Below, piece by piece: positions 50,807-59,957 of a DNA stretch of 64,000 nt (positions are counted from its first letter, which is position 1; every line of letters begins with the position of its first letter). The notes below the pieces were generated by a model. It did not search any database. It was given only the letters and a program-made list of their open reading frames with translations, and was not told where the DNA came from. Both the position numbers and the translations under genes were made by a program. Source of the DNA: Actinobacteria bacterium 69-20 (lineage in GTDB: Bacteria > Actinomycetota > Actinomycetes > Mycobacteriales > Nakamurellaceae); the NCBI GenBank assembly GCA_001897425.1, contig MKSW01000022.1, forward strand, positions 116,990 to 180,989, given 5' to 3'.

Positions 50807-52174
50807 TCAGTCCCAATAGCGCTCCGCGTCAGGAACGGTGACGCAACGCCCGCGGCCGTAGACGACCTCGGCATCCGGCTGCGCGGCGTCATACACCACG
50901 TCACCACGCGACACGGTGAGCACCGGCCAGCCCTTGAGCTTCCAACCCTCGTACAGGCAGGTGCCCTTGCCGGACGGGTGCTCGACGATCCGCTCCTCGT
51001 CCAGGTCGATCATGACCAGGTCCGCGTCGCCGCCCACGGACAGCGAGCCCTTCTTGGGATGCAGGCCGAAACGCTTGGCCGGGTTGTAGGAGTTGAGCTC
51101 CGACAACCGCTGCAGCGACATCCCGCGCTGGTGCACGCCGAAGTGCAGCATCAGCGGCAGCTCCCACGGGAAGCTCACGACGCCCGGCTTCTCGGACCAG
51201 ATGTCCCCGCCGTTCTTCTTGAACGGCACGTGATCCGTGCCGAGCGTGGAGATCTGGCCGTTGAGCATGCCCTCCCACAGGCCGTCGAGCTGGGTGCGGT
51301 CGCGGAGCGGCGGCGAGATCTTCGCCGTGGTGCCGAGATCCGCGTCGTACGCGGTGCGGGTGAGGTAGTGCGGGCACGTCTCGATCCACACGTCGATGCC
51401 GCGCACCCGGGCAGCCGCTGCCATCGTGGGCCCCGCTGCCACCGTCGTGTGCACCACGTACAGCGGGCAGCCGGTGATCTCGGCGAGATGGATCATCCGC
51501 TCGATCGCCTCCTCCTCGACGAACGGCGGGCGCGATTCGCTGTAGGCGGCCAGATCACCGCGACCGGTGGCCTTCATCTCCGGCTTGAGAAGTTCGACCA
51601 GCTCCGTGTTCTCGCAGTGGACCGCGACGACACCGCGCGGTAGCTTCGCCGCCTCGCGCATCGCGGCGAACACCCACGAGTCGGGGGAGGAGTGGATGCC
51701 GATGGAGTTGCCGACCTCGTAGCCCATGTGGCACTTGAACGTCTGCACGCCGGTCTGCTCCGCGATCTCGGCGATCTCGGAGACGTGTTCGGCCTTCTGG
51801 ATACCGAAGTGGAAACCGAAGTCGACGACGGCGCCCCGCTCGCCGCGTTCGCGCCGATCCCAGTAGTACGGCACGTACCTCTGCTCCATGCTGCGAGCGA
51901 ACAACAGGATCGTGGTGACCCCGCCGCGCGCCGCGCCGGCCGTCTCGGTGCGGATGTCCTCGTCGAAGTCGTAGTTGACACCCAGGTGGCAGTGCGGGTC
52001 GATGACGCCGGGCATGACGACCCGTCCGCCCGCGTCGATGGTGCGCTCCGCGGGGGGCATGGCGTCGTTCCCGCCGATGGCCGCGATGCGCCCGCAGCTC
52101 ACGGCGATCGCGCCGCGCTGCTCGCCGCTGTGATCCACCAACCGCGCGTTCGTGATGACCAGATCAGCCTTCAT
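50807..52174 (-). CDS. Cyclic amidohydrolase (hydantoinase/dihydroorotase/allantoinase group)
   Basis: 455 residues, binuclear-metal TIM barrel with beta-sandwich. DPHCHLGVN (HxH), TFKCHMGYE (carbamylated Lys), AVHCENTELV, VVHTTVA and GTDHVPFKK (metal Asp) give the complete metal set. The group opens cyclic amides or ureides such as hydantoin, dihydropyrimidines and allantoin. Its last codons overlap no gene, and its start overlaps the end of the dipicolinate-synthase-like gene by 11 bases, so it is last but one of the minus-strand operon. Substrate specificity cannot be read from the motifs. Confidence 0.88.
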   Translation of the reverse strand: MKADLVITNARLVDHSGEQRGAIAVSCGRIAAIGGNDAMPPAERTIDAGGRVVMPGVIDPHCHLGVNYDFDEDIRTETAGAARGGVTTILLFARSMEQRYVPYYWDRRERGERGAVVDFGFHFGIQKAEHVSEIAEIAEQTGVQTFKCHMGYEVGNSIGIHSSPDSWVFAAMREAAKLPRGVVAVHCENTELVELLKPEMKATGRGDLAAYSESRPPFVEEEAIERMIHLAEITGCPLYVVHTTVAAGPTMAAAARVRGIDVWIETCPHYLTRTAYDADLGTTAKISPPLRDRTQLDGLWEGMLNGQISTLGTDHVPFKKNGGDIWSEKPGVVSFPWELPLMLHFGVHQRGMSLQRLSELNSYNPAKRFGLHPKKGSLSVGGDADLVMIDLDEERIVEHPSGKGTCLYEGWKLKGWPVLTVSRGDVVYDAAQPDAEVVYGRGRCVTVPDAERYWD

Positions 52175-53063
52175 TCCTTCTCCTCGATTCGATCTCGGCG
52201 ATGCGTCGTGCGATGCCCTGCCACTGGCTGGCGCCCACCGTGATCGGCGCGCGGCGACCCAGCCCGCGCGCCCACACGGCCCGGTGGCCGAGCCGCTCGG
52301 CGGCGGCCAGGTCGATGCCGCCGGGCGGCGCGGCGAGGTCCATCACCAGCGATTTCGGTGGCAGCAACGCGAGGATCGCCTCGTCGACGATCCGGTGCGG
52401 CACCGTGGACAGCACCATACAAGTGGTGGGGGCCACCTGCGCCAGATCCTCCAGCGGGTGCGGTATGCAGCCCGCGCACAGCGCATCGGCGCGCTGCACC
52501 GGGTTGCGGGCGGCGACGTGCACCCGGGCGCCGAGCAATACCAGGGTGCGGGCGAGTAGCCGACCGATCGAGCCGTGCCCGACCACCAGGACGTCGGAGT
52601 TGTGGATCGTCACGCGGGTGTTCGCGATGATCGCGCCGATCGCGCCCTCGACGATCGCCGGGCCGCGGAGCAGCATCAGCTCGACGTCATGCTCGTATTC
52701 GCTGATCTCGATGCCGAGCTGCGCGGCAGTGGCGGACAGCGCCTCGTCGGGCCAGCCGAGAATCACCGCGGCCGGCTTGTTCATGGCGCCGAGCAGCTCC
52801 GCGTCGGGGTAGATGGGCACGGGTGACTCGGGCGCGAAGAGTGCGCCGTCAGCGGCCTGCCCCGGGATGGGGAACAGCGCGTAGTCGGCGCCGGAGATCG
52901 CCTCGATGGCAGTTCCGGCGTGCGTCACGCCGTCGATGCCGTCGGCAGGCCACGGGAAGCCGAAGCCGCGCACGGCAGCACCCGCGGTCGCCGCGAGGCG
53001 GGCGATCTCCTGCTCGCGCTCGTCCCCGCCGACCACGGCGATGGTGCGTTCGGCCAGGTCCAT
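52164..53063 (-). CDS. Dipicolinate synthase subunit A-like dehydrogenase
   Basis: 299 residues, resembling Bacillus DpaA/SpoVFA along its length: TIAVVGGDEREQEIARL at the start, SVE-like VEGAIGAIIANTRVTIHNSDV in the middle, Rossmann loop VVGHGSIGRLLARTLVLLGA, and MDLAAPPGGIDLAAAERLG. In spore formers DpaA oxidises a cyclic lysine-pathway imine to dipicolinate. No spore genes are present here and no DpaB gene is seen. In this operon it more likely oxidises or reduces a cyclic imine or 2-oxo/imino acid. Neighbours are an opine-dehydrogenase-like gene and an amidohydrolase. Confidence 0.8.
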   Translation of the reverse strand: MDLAERTIAVVGGDEREQEIARLAATAGAAVRGFGFPWPADGIDGVTHAGTAIEAISGADYALFPIPGQAADGALFAPESPVPIYPDAELLGAMNKPAAVILGWPDEALSATAAQLGIEISEYEHDVELMLLRGPAIVEGAIGAIIANTRVTIHNSDVLVVGHGSIGRLLARTLVLLGARVHVAARNPVQRADALCAGCIPHPLEDLAQVAPTTCMVLSTVPHRIVDEAILALLPPKSLVMDLAAPPGGIDLAAAERLGHRAVWARGLGRRAPITVGASQWQGIARRIAEIESRRRNEG

Positions 53064-53139
53064 GAACCCTCCTTGCTCGCCCTCTGTGTTCGCGCGGCGT
53101 GCTCGCGCAGTGTGGTGCGGCCGGTGCCACCGCCCTCGG

Positions 53140-54213
53140 TCAGTCGCGGACCATGCTGATCAGCTCGTCGCGAGTCAGCCCGGTAATGCCGAGCCGTTCG
53201 GCCGTCAGGCCCCGCGTCAGCAGCCCGGTGTCGGTCAGCGTGGCGCCGATCTGCAACAGCGCGCCGGCGGTGGGCACCGGGACGCCCGCGATCGCGGCCA
53301 GTTCCACGAACGGCAGCACGCCGAAGCCGAAATCCTCCTGGTAGTAGCGATGCTGCAACGAGTCCGGCGCTTTGATCGTCGAGTTGGCCACGCCGCCGCG
53401 AATCGCCGCGCCCGTGTCGCCCCTCTTCGCGGCGTCGATGTCGACGCTGCCGAGCGCGGCCATCTCCTCCATCAGTGTGGATAGCTGATGGCCAAACGCG
53501 GCCGCCACGGCCAGTCGCTCGGCGTCATAGGCGTTGATGACGCGCACCACGGACGGCGTCATGGCGTCGACGTAGAACCTGAAGTCGCCGCCGGTTGCCT
53601 CCATCCAAGCCACGGAGAGCACCGCGCCCGGCGGGTGGAGCACGAGGTTCACGTTCGCCAGGCTCGAGGCGAGCACGTCGGGCGCCGCGACGACCCCGGG
53701 GAACAGCGTGGCCGCCCGATCCAGCGCCGCGCCACCGCCGGGCAGGGCGCCCGCCGTCACCCGCGCGGCCCGCCCCCCGATCGACACGACACCGCCTTGC
53801 ACCCGGCCGATGTACGTGAGCGTGGAGAACTCCACCACGGGCGGCAGCGGCACGCCGGCCGCGGTGAACACGTGCCGCAGGTGCAGGGCCCCGCCGGTGT
53901 GACCGGGGTTGAGGATGATCGGGACCGCCGGCGCCAGTGCCGCCAGGTCGGCGAAGAGCTGGGGATGGACCACCGAGGGCAGGCACACGACGATGGCGTC
54001 GACGCCGGAGATCGCTTCGGCGAGGTCGGAGGTCATCCCCGCGGGACGGACCGACCCCTCACCGAACACGCCCGTGTAGTGGATGCCCGATTCGCGATGC
54101 GCGTCCAGCCGCGCCGGGTTGCGGTTCCACAGGCGGACGTCCACACCCGCCCGCGTCAGCTCGACCGTTGCCGCGAGCCCGCCGGCGCCGGCGCCGAGCA
54201 CAGCGGTCGTCAT
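53140..54213 (-). CDS. Opine (octopine/nopaline) dehydrogenase-family protein
   Basis: 357 residues. N-terminal NAD(P) domain with VLGAGAGGLAATVEL, and a C-terminal octopine-dehydrogenase-type domain with ANVNLVLHPPGA. The His of that motif matches the catalytic His of the family. Such enzymes couple amino acids to 2-oxo acids or cleave the resulting opines. It overlaps the enolase-superfamily gene by four bases and precedes the DpaA-like gene by 76 bases. A redox step on an N-substituted amino acid is plausible; direction unknown. Confidence 0.85.
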   Translation of the reverse strand: MTTAVLGAGAGGLAATVELTRAGVDVRLWNRNPARLDAHRESGIHYTGVFGEGSVRPAGMTSDLAEAISGVDAIVVCLPSVVHPQLFADLAALAPAVPIILNPGHTGGALHLRHVFTAAGVPLPPVVEFSTLTYIGRVQGGVVSIGGRAARVTAGALPGGGAALDRAATLFPGVVAAPDVLASSLANVNLVLHPPGAVLSVAWMEATGGDFRFYVDAMTPSVVRVINAYDAERLAVAAAFGHQLSTLMEEMAALGSVDIDAAKRGDTGAAIRGGVANSTIKAPDSLQHRYYQEDFGFGVLPFVELAAIAGVPVPTAGALLQIGATLTDTGLLTRGLTAERLGITGLTRDELISMVRD

Positions 54214-55364
54214 GCGCGGTAGCGCTCCAGCTTGCCGCGGTCGACCTCGATGCCCAGGCCCGGGCCTTCTGGGACGAAGACGCGGCCGCCCTCGAACTTG
54301 AACGGGATGGTAATCAGGTCGTCGAGGTAGTAGACGCCGGCGATCTTAGGCCCGTCCGAGCCCTCCGGCTGCGAGACCGGGCACACGCTCGGCAGTGACG
54401 TGCTGGCCACTGCGGCCCCCAACTGCAGGTTCGCCGCGTTGCCGATGCCGGTCTCGATCGAGCCGCCGATGTCGTTGTACATGCCCAGGGCGCCGACCAG
54501 ATCACCGACCTGCTTGGCCCGGTACAGGCCGCCCGGCTTCGTGACGTACAGCGAGATGCATTCGGCCGCGCCCAGCCGGTCGAGCTCGATGACGTCATGC
54601 ACGTTCCAAGCCGACTCGTCGGCCATCACCGGACTGGCGATCTTCTGCGCCACCCGGCTCAGCCCCACGGCGCCGACCACCGGCTCCTCGCACAGCAGGA
54701 GGCGGTACTCCTCCTGTCGACGGGTCACCTCGACGGCCTCGGAGACGCTGCGGTAGCCCTCATTCCCGTCGACCCGGATGTCGATCTCGTCGCCCAATCG
54801 GTGACGCAGCTCGCGCACGAGCGTCACATCCCGCTCCGGGTCCAGCCCCGTCTTGCACTTGATGGTCCGGGCCCCCTCCGCCACGGCCTGCTCGGCCTCG
54901 ACGTAGCACTTGTCCAGATCCATGATGCCCAGGGAATGCGCCACGGCGATCGAGTCGCGGTGCGCTCCGCCGAGGAGCGTGCTCACGGGCACGTCGAGTG
55001 CCTTGCCGGCAAGGTCGTAGCAGGCGATATCGATCGCGGCCTTCGCGTACGGGTTCCCCTTGGTCGCCTTGTCCATCGCGGCGTGGACGACGCCGATCTG
55101 CGTCGGGTCCATCCCGGTGAGCACCGGCGTGAAGTAGGTGTCGATGACGGCCTGCACCGTTTCCGGCGATTCGCCGAAGTATTTGCCGTGCGAGCCGCCC
55201 CAGGTCGGTCCGGCGGGTGCCTCGCCCCAACCGGTCAGGCCTTCGTCGGTGCTGATCTCGATGATCGCGTGGTGACCGATCGGGATGGACATCTTCGATG
55301 CCCAGTTGTGCTCGCGGCGCGGCGGCATCCGCACCATGTGGACGACGATGCTCGTGATCTTCAT
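54210..55364 (-). CDS. Mandelate racemase/muconate lactonizing enzyme family protein
   Basis: 384 residues, enolase superfamily. Capping domain first, then the barrel with KCKTG (KxK on strand 2), RVDGNEG (metal Asp), LCEEPV (metal Glu), ADESAW (metal Glu) and SLYVTKPGG (Lys on strand 6). Two opposed Lys residues are the muconate cycloisomerase/OSBS/epimerase pattern rather than mandelate racemase. It may racemise or cycloisomerise a carboxylate, or perform N-succinylamino-acid chemistry. Overlaps the opine-dehydrogenase-like gene (ATGA). Substrate unknown. Confidence 0.88.
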   Translation of the reverse strand: MKITSIVVHMVRMPPRREHNWASKMSIPIGHHAIIEISTDEGLTGWGEAPAGPTWGGSHGKYFGESPETVQAVIDTYFTPVLTGMDPTQIGVVHAAMDKATKGNPYAKAAIDIACYDLAGKALDVPVSTLLGGAHRDSIAVAHSLGIMDLDKCYVEAEQAVAEGARTIKCKTGLDPERDVTLVRELRHRLGDEIDIRVDGNEGYRSVSEAVEVTRRQEEYRLLLCEEPVVGAVGLSRVAQKIASPVMADESAWNVHDVIELDRLGAAECISLYVTKPGGLYRAKQVGDLVGALGMYNDIGGSIETGIGNAANLQLGAAVASTSLPSVCPVSQPEGSDGPKIAGVYYLDDLITIPFKFEGGRVFVPEGPGLGIEVDRGKLERYRA

Positions 55365-55502
55365 CGCGGCCTTTCCTGGTGGTTGGCGGGTCGTGTTCGC
55401 TTCGGTGGCGACGGCCGACAGTCATCGGGTATGACGGCGCAGCCGCGCCGGCGGTGATGCGGGAGTCGGCGCTGAGGGGCGTTCGGGTCGCGGTCCGGCG
55501 GG

Positions 55503-56501
55503 TCAGGCCGGTTCGACGAGCTCGATCTCGTGACCGTCCGGGTCTTCGATGTAGACGGTGTGGCCGTACGGGCCGGGCCCCGGGCCGCGCACGATGCGGT
55601 GACCTGCTGCAGCGGCCGCCTCGGCGATCTTGTCGACTCCGGCGGCGCTGAAGCAGAGGTGCTGCAGCGCGCCGCCCTTTGCGGTGCCCGGCTCGGCCTG
55701 CACCAGACCGAGGCCCTGGTGCGTGGAGACGAACGGGCGCCCGTCGCGGAACTCCTCGCGCTTGCGGACCGTCATGCCGAGCAGGTCCAGGTAGAACTTC
55801 TCGCTCGCGGCGAGGTCGGCACATTGCAGCAGCAGGTGGTGCAGCTGGCGGGCGCGCGGCGTCGCGGTCGCGTCGAGCCACTGAAGCACTTCGGCGCTGT
55901 CGGAGAGCACGCACAGGTACTGCTGCCACACTGCATGGGCGGTGTCGATCCATTCGGGGCGCACCGCGGCGATCGCGTCGGTCACGGCGACCGTGTCGTA
56001 GTCGCGCAGGTACGCCTCGCGCAGCGTCGTTTCTACGCAGGCGTTGGCCGTCACGCCGGCGACGAACAGCGTCTGCACGCCGAGCATGTCCAGCAGCGCT
56101 TCCAACCGGGTCTCGTAGAACGCGCCGAACCGGTGCTTGACGATGACGAACGTCGGGTCGTCCGCCAGATCCGCTATCTCGTCGACGAACTCGGCATCCC
56201 AGGAGCCGGACAGACACGAGACCTGCTTGCGCTTGGACGTGTGCGAGGCGAGCACCTTCTTGGCGCGCGCCGCGTCGGCGGCGAGGTGCACCTGCTTCGT
56301 CCAGATCACCGGCACGCCGGCGGCCTTGAACCGTTCGGCCAGCGCGCGCATCGGACCGACGGCCACCTGCGCCGGTGCGACGTTCACGCCGGAGATGCCC
56401 AGCGTGCCCTTGTCGTGGATGAAGGCGTTCTGCGGGTCGATGATCAGGAGCGCGGCGGACGCCGGATCGAGATCGGCGAGTTTGTCGGGGGCGGCGCTCA
56501 T
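55503..56501 (-). CDS. Isochorismatase-like hydrolase fused to VOC domain
   Basis: 332 residues. Residues 1-205: cysteine-hydrolase fold with the triad Asp (LIIDPQNAF), Lys (IVKHRFGAF) and Cys (GVTANACVET), the pattern of N-carbamoylsarcosine, maleamate and nicotinamide amidases. Residues about 215-332: vicinal-oxygen-chelate domain (QLHHLLLQCADLAASEKFY, then YIEDPDGHEIELVEP). The His and Glu positions suggest metal binding. I know of no standard pairing of these two domains. It overlaps the tautomerase gene by ATGA, so tautomerase, amidase and VOC lyase/isomerase act in close sequence. Confidence 0.87.
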   Translation of the reverse strand: MSAAPDKLADLDPASAALLIIDPQNAFIHDKGTLGISGVNVAPAQVAVGPMRALAERFKAAGVPVIWTKQVHLAADAARAKKVLASHTSKRKQVSCLSGSWDAEFVDEIADLADDPTFVIVKHRFGAFYETRLEALLDMLGVQTLFVAGVTANACVETTLREAYLRDYDTVAVTDAIAAVRPEWIDTAHAVWQQYLCVLSDSAEVLQWLDATATPRARQLHHLLLQCADLAASEKFYLDLLGMTVRKREEFRDGRPFVSTHQGLGLVQAEPGTAKGGALQHLCFSAAGVDKIAEAAAAAGHRIVRGPGPGPYGHTVYIEDPDGHEIELVEPA

Positions 56502-56692
56502 ACGTCTTTCCTGTCTATCCCGAGCACGCCTGCGCGCGCCCAGTTTTCCTTGGGGTACTCGCTGATGGCCACGTGCAGAGCGTCCGGGTTGGCGCCCGCG
56601 TGCTCCACCATGGCATCGGTGATCGCCTTCGTGAGCGCGCGCTTCTGTTCGACGGTTCGGCCTTCCCACATATGGACGTGGACGAAGGGCAT
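56498..56692 (-). CDS. 4-oxalocrotonate tautomerase-like protein
   Basis: 64 residues, the right size for 4-OT subunits. After removal of Met the protein begins with the catalytic Pro (PFVHVHMWEGR), and later EYPKENWARAG aligns with family residues. It isomerises enol and keto forms of an unsaturated acid. ATG 56692 is fixed by Pro2. First gene of the minus-strand operon running to 50807, divergent from the aldehyde dehydrogenase. Confidence 0.9.
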   Translation of the reverse strand: MPFVHVHMWEGRTVEQKRALTKAITDAMVEHAGANPDALHVAISEYPKENWARAGVLGIDRKDV

Positions 56693-56961
56693 GGCGTACC
56701 GACCTCCTCGCTGGTAGCGCGCGGCAACCCGCGTTACTCGACGCCTCGTCGACCGCGGCGCAGGTGCGGCCGACGGAGCGGTCACATCGATGACGGGCCT
56801 TCGCGGCGACCTTGACACGGCGCACCGATCGATGGACCATGGCGACTACCGGTCAGGGTATCACACGTCATGCCAGTTGATAAAGACCTGATAACGTACT
56901 GGCCGTGCCGGATTCGGCCGCCGCAGTCCCCTTTTTCCGCGATCGTTGGAGGATGACCATC

Positions 56962-58446
56962 GTGACACCTGACGCCTACGTGCGAAGCGCCTGGACTCCG
57001 CCACACATCGACTCGACGACGGCTCCGGTGCTGATCGCGTCCGCCGCGCCGATGGAATCCTTCGATCCGGCCACCGGGGAACTGGTCGCCACGATCGCCG
57101 TCTCGACGATCGCCGACGTGGACCGCGCGGTCGATAGCGCGCACGAGGCGCTGCGCACGACGTCCTGGCGCAACAACGGAGCGCTGCGGGCGCGGGTGCT
57201 CAATCGCTGGGCCGTGCGGTTGCGCGAGAACATCGACTACTTCGCCGAACTGATCACCCGGGAGCAGGGCAAGACCGTCGGCGAGGCGCGCGGCGAGATC
57301 CTCGGCAGCATCGGCCAGGTCGAGTACAACGCGGGTTTGGCGCGGGCCCTCTACGGCAGGGCGATCGCGCTCAACGAAGGCGTGCACGGGGTGGTGCTGC
57401 GCGAACCGGTCGGTGTGGTCGCCGCGATCACGCCGTGGAACTACCCGTTCAACCTGACCATCCGTGCTGTCGCACCGGCGCTCGCCGCCGGGAACGCCGT
57501 CGTGGTCAAACCGGCGAGCCTCACCCCGGCGATCGTCACGAAGGCGCTCGACCTGCTGCACGAGGACCCCGACCTGCCCCAGGGGATCCTGTCCGTCGTG
57601 GTCGGACCCGGCGGCACGGTCGGCGACCGGCTGGTGCGCAGCGACGGCATCGACATGATTGCGTTCACGGGTGATTCGACCACCGGAATAGGCGTCATGA
57701 AGACGGCGGCCGACAGCCTCAAGAAGGTCTCGCTGGAGCTCGGCGGCAAGTCGCCGAACATCGTGTTCGCCGACGCCGACCTCGACAAGGCGCTCGCCGG
57801 AACGGTGAATGCCGCGTTCACCGCGGCCGGCCAGATCTGCACGGCCGGCAGTCGGCTCGTGGTCGAGCGCAGCATCCATGACGAGTTCATGGATCGGCTC
57901 GCCGCGAAGGTCCGTGCCATGCGCGTCGGTGAGGGCCTCGACCCGGCCACCGAGATGGGCCCGCTGGTCTCCGCCGGGCAGAAGAAGACCGTCATGGACT
58001 ACATCGCGATCGGCCGGGCGGACGGCACCATCGTGGTGGGCGGCGACAGCCTGGACAAAGCGCCGTACACGAACGGACATTTCATCGCCCCGACCATCGT
58101 CACGGATCTGCCGGATACGTCCCGGGTCATCACCGAGGAGATCTTCGGGCCGGTGCTCGCGGTACAGACCTTCGGGGACGAGGACGAGGCCGTCGCGATC
58201 GCGAACGGCACCCAGTTCGGCCTGGCCTGCGGCCTGTGGACGACGAACCTGAACCGCGCCTGGCGGGTCGGCCGTGCGGTCGAATCGGGCACGATCTGGA
58301 TCAACACGTACCACCATTTCTACGGCGAGGCCGAGGTGGGCGGTTTCAAGCGATCCGGCGTCGGCCGGCAGCAGGGCATCGAGGGAATCCTCGAGTTCAC
58401 CGAGACGAAGCACCTGAACTTCGACTCGAATCCGAACCTGTGGTGA
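56962..58446 (+). CDS. NAD(P)-dependent aldehyde dehydrogenase
   Basis: 494 residues from GTG 56962, which GGAGG (56948-56952) precedes by nine bases; ATG 56953 and GTG 56905 are also open. Catalytic motifs: TPWNYPFN (Asn), SLELGGKSPN (general-base Glu), GQICTAGSR (nucleophile Cys), EEIFGPVL. Oxidises an aldehyde to an acid, in the betaine/succinate-semialdehyde type of group. It leads the plus-strand unit with the AtzA-like hydrolase, E2-like and VOC genes. The substrate is presumably an aldehyde released in the same pathway. Confidence 0.92.
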   Translation: MTPDAYVRSAWTPPHIDSTTAPVLIASAAPMESFDPATGELVATIAVSTIADVDRAVDSAHEALRTTSWRNNGALRARVLNRWAVRLRENIDYFAELITREQGKTVGEARGEILGSIGQVEYNAGLARALYGRAIALNEGVHGVVLREPVGVVAAITPWNYPFNLTIRAVAPALAAGNAVVVKPASLTPAIVTKALDLLHEDPDLPQGILSVVVGPGGTVGDRLVRSDGIDMIAFTGDSTTGIGVMKTAADSLKKVSLELGGKSPNIVFADADLDKALAGTVNAAFTAAGQICTAGSRLVVERSIHDEFMDRLAAKVRAMRVGEGLDPATEMGPLVSAGQKKTVMDYIAIGRADGTIVVGGDSLDKAPYTNGHFIAPTIVTDLPDTSRVITEEIFGPVLAVQTFGDEDEAVAIANGTQFGLACGLWTTNLNRAWRVGRAVESGTIWINTYHHFYGEAEVGGFKRSGVGRQQGIEGILEFTETKHLNFDSNPNLW

Positions 58447-58499
58447 TCGAAGCGGGATCGAGCCAACCGCCGCACCGAACGTGACTGTGAAGAGGGTCC

Positions 58500-59927
58500 A
58501 TGAAACAGCTGATCGAGAACCTGGACTTCGCGCTGACGGTCGACGCCGACGACCGCGTCATTCGTCAAGCCGCCATCCTCGTCGACGGTGCCACGATCGC
58601 CGATATCGGGACCACCCACGAGGTGCGATCACGGCTCGGTGACGAGCGTGTGGAGGTGGTGGACGGCACCGGCAAGGGCGCCACACCCGGTTTCATCGAC
58701 ACGCACGTGCACCTGTCCGAGTCGCTCAGCCGCGCGGTGTTCCCGGACGTCCTGGCCACCCGGGCATGGGTCTTCCACTGGGCCAAGCCGTTCTACGCCC
58801 ACGTCAACGACGAGGACGAGGGCATCAGCGTGCTCACCGGGGCGGCCGAGATGCTGCGCAGCGGCACGACGTGCTTCCTGGACATGGGTGCGCAGAACGA
58901 CGCCGGACTCACCGCGCGTGCGGTGGAGCAGATCGGTATTCGTGGCGTCGTCGGCCGCCACGCCGCCGATGTCCGGCCCGCGACGGCTCCGCCCGGCTGG
59001 TCCGACGAGATGATGGACCACCACTTCTTCCCCGACCACACCGTCGCGCTGGACGTCCTCGAGGACGCGGTGCGCACGTGGAACGGCTACGCCGACGGGC
59101 GGGTGCGGTGCTGGGTCAACATCGAGGGCAAGGAGCCGTGCAGCCTCGAGTTACACGTCGGCGCACGGGATCTCGCCGAACGACTCGGCGTCGGCACCAC
59201 CTACCACATCGCCTCCAGCCTGGAGGAATCGAAGGTGGCCGAGGCCAAGTACGGAATGTGGCCGGTCACCCGCATCGAGCGCGCCGGCGGCCTCGGATCG
59301 AACCTGGTGCTCGCGCACGCCGTCGCCCTCACCGATGACGAGGTCGGCATGCTGGCGCACCACGGCACGTCGGTGGCATTCTGCCCCTCCACCTCGCTGA
59401 AGCTCGCCAAGGGCGCCACCAGCATCGGCAAGTATCCGGAGATGCTGGGGCAGGGGGTGAAGGTCGGCCTCGGGACGGACGGGGTCTCCGCCGCCGGAAA
59501 CCTGAACCTGCACCGGCAGATGCATCTGGTTGCCGGTCTGTTCAAGGACGCTCGCCGCGATCCGACGCTGGTCGGGGCGCACAAGGCGCTGCGCATGGCG
59601 ACGATCGACGGGGCCCGGATGCTCGGATGGGCGGATCAGATCGGCTCACTGGAGGTCGGCAAGCAGGCGGACTTCGTTCTGTTCGACACCCGGCACCACG
59701 AGTGGACGCCGTACGACCGGCCGGTGCAGGCCCTGGTTTGGTCCGCGAGCACGGCCAGCATCGCGCAGACCTGGGTCGCCGGGCGCGCCGTGTACGCGAA
59801 CGGCATCATCTCGACGATCGACGAACCGGCGCTGCGGGCCGAGGCGCGCGAACGGGCGGCCGCGATCATCGAGCGGGCGGGCCTGCACGGCGAGGACGTA
59901 CCCGTGACCACCACGCTCTACGACTGA
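58500..59927 (+). CDS. Amidohydrolase, AtzA/TrzA/SAH-deaminase group
   Basis: 475 residues, metal-dependent hydrolase subtype III. HVHLSE (HxH), a His on VLAHAVAL, SVAFCPSTSLKL, and GTDGVSAAGNLN (metal Asp). The usual third metal-site His that precedes the Glu (HxAE) appears as THIASSLEE-type TTYHIASSLEE. The group removes amino or chloro substituents from rings such as s-triazines, pterins or adenosines. ATG 58500 is 53 bases after the aldehyde dehydrogenase. It likely deaminates a ring compound in this pathway. Confidence 0.88.
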   Translation: MKQLIENLDFALTVDADDRVIRQAAILVDGATIADIGTTHEVRSRLGDERVEVVDGTGKGATPGFIDTHVHLSESLSRAVFPDVLATRAWVFHWAKPFYAHVNDEDEGISVLTGAAEMLRSGTTCFLDMGAQNDAGLTARAVEQIGIRGVVGRHAADVRPATAPPGWSDEMMDHHFFPDHTVALDVLEDAVRTWNGYADGRVRCWVNIEGKEPCSLELHVGARDLAERLGVGTTYHIASSLEESKVAEAKYGMWPVTRIERAGGLGSNLVLAHAVALTDDEVGMLAHHGTSVAFCPSTSLKLAKGATSIGKYPEMLGQGVKVGLGTDGVSAAGNLNLHRQMHLVAGLFKDARRDPTLVGAHKALRMATIDGARMLGWADQIGSLEVGKQADFVLFDTRHHEWTPYDRPVQALVWSASTASIAQTWVAGRAVYANGIISTIDEPALRAEARERAAAIIERAGLHGEDVPVTTTLYD

Positions 59928-59957
59928 TCCCCGCCGAACCGACAAGGACGATCCACC

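Noticed and set aside
55364..55503. GGGTATGACGGCGCAGCC (about 55428) as a motif copy in the enolase-isochorismatase spacer
   Set aside because: Matches only the first half of the consensus; too weak to count.
56782..58413. Minus-strand open frame of 543 codons
   Set aside because: Antisense to the aldehyde dehydrogenase with complete catalytic motifs.
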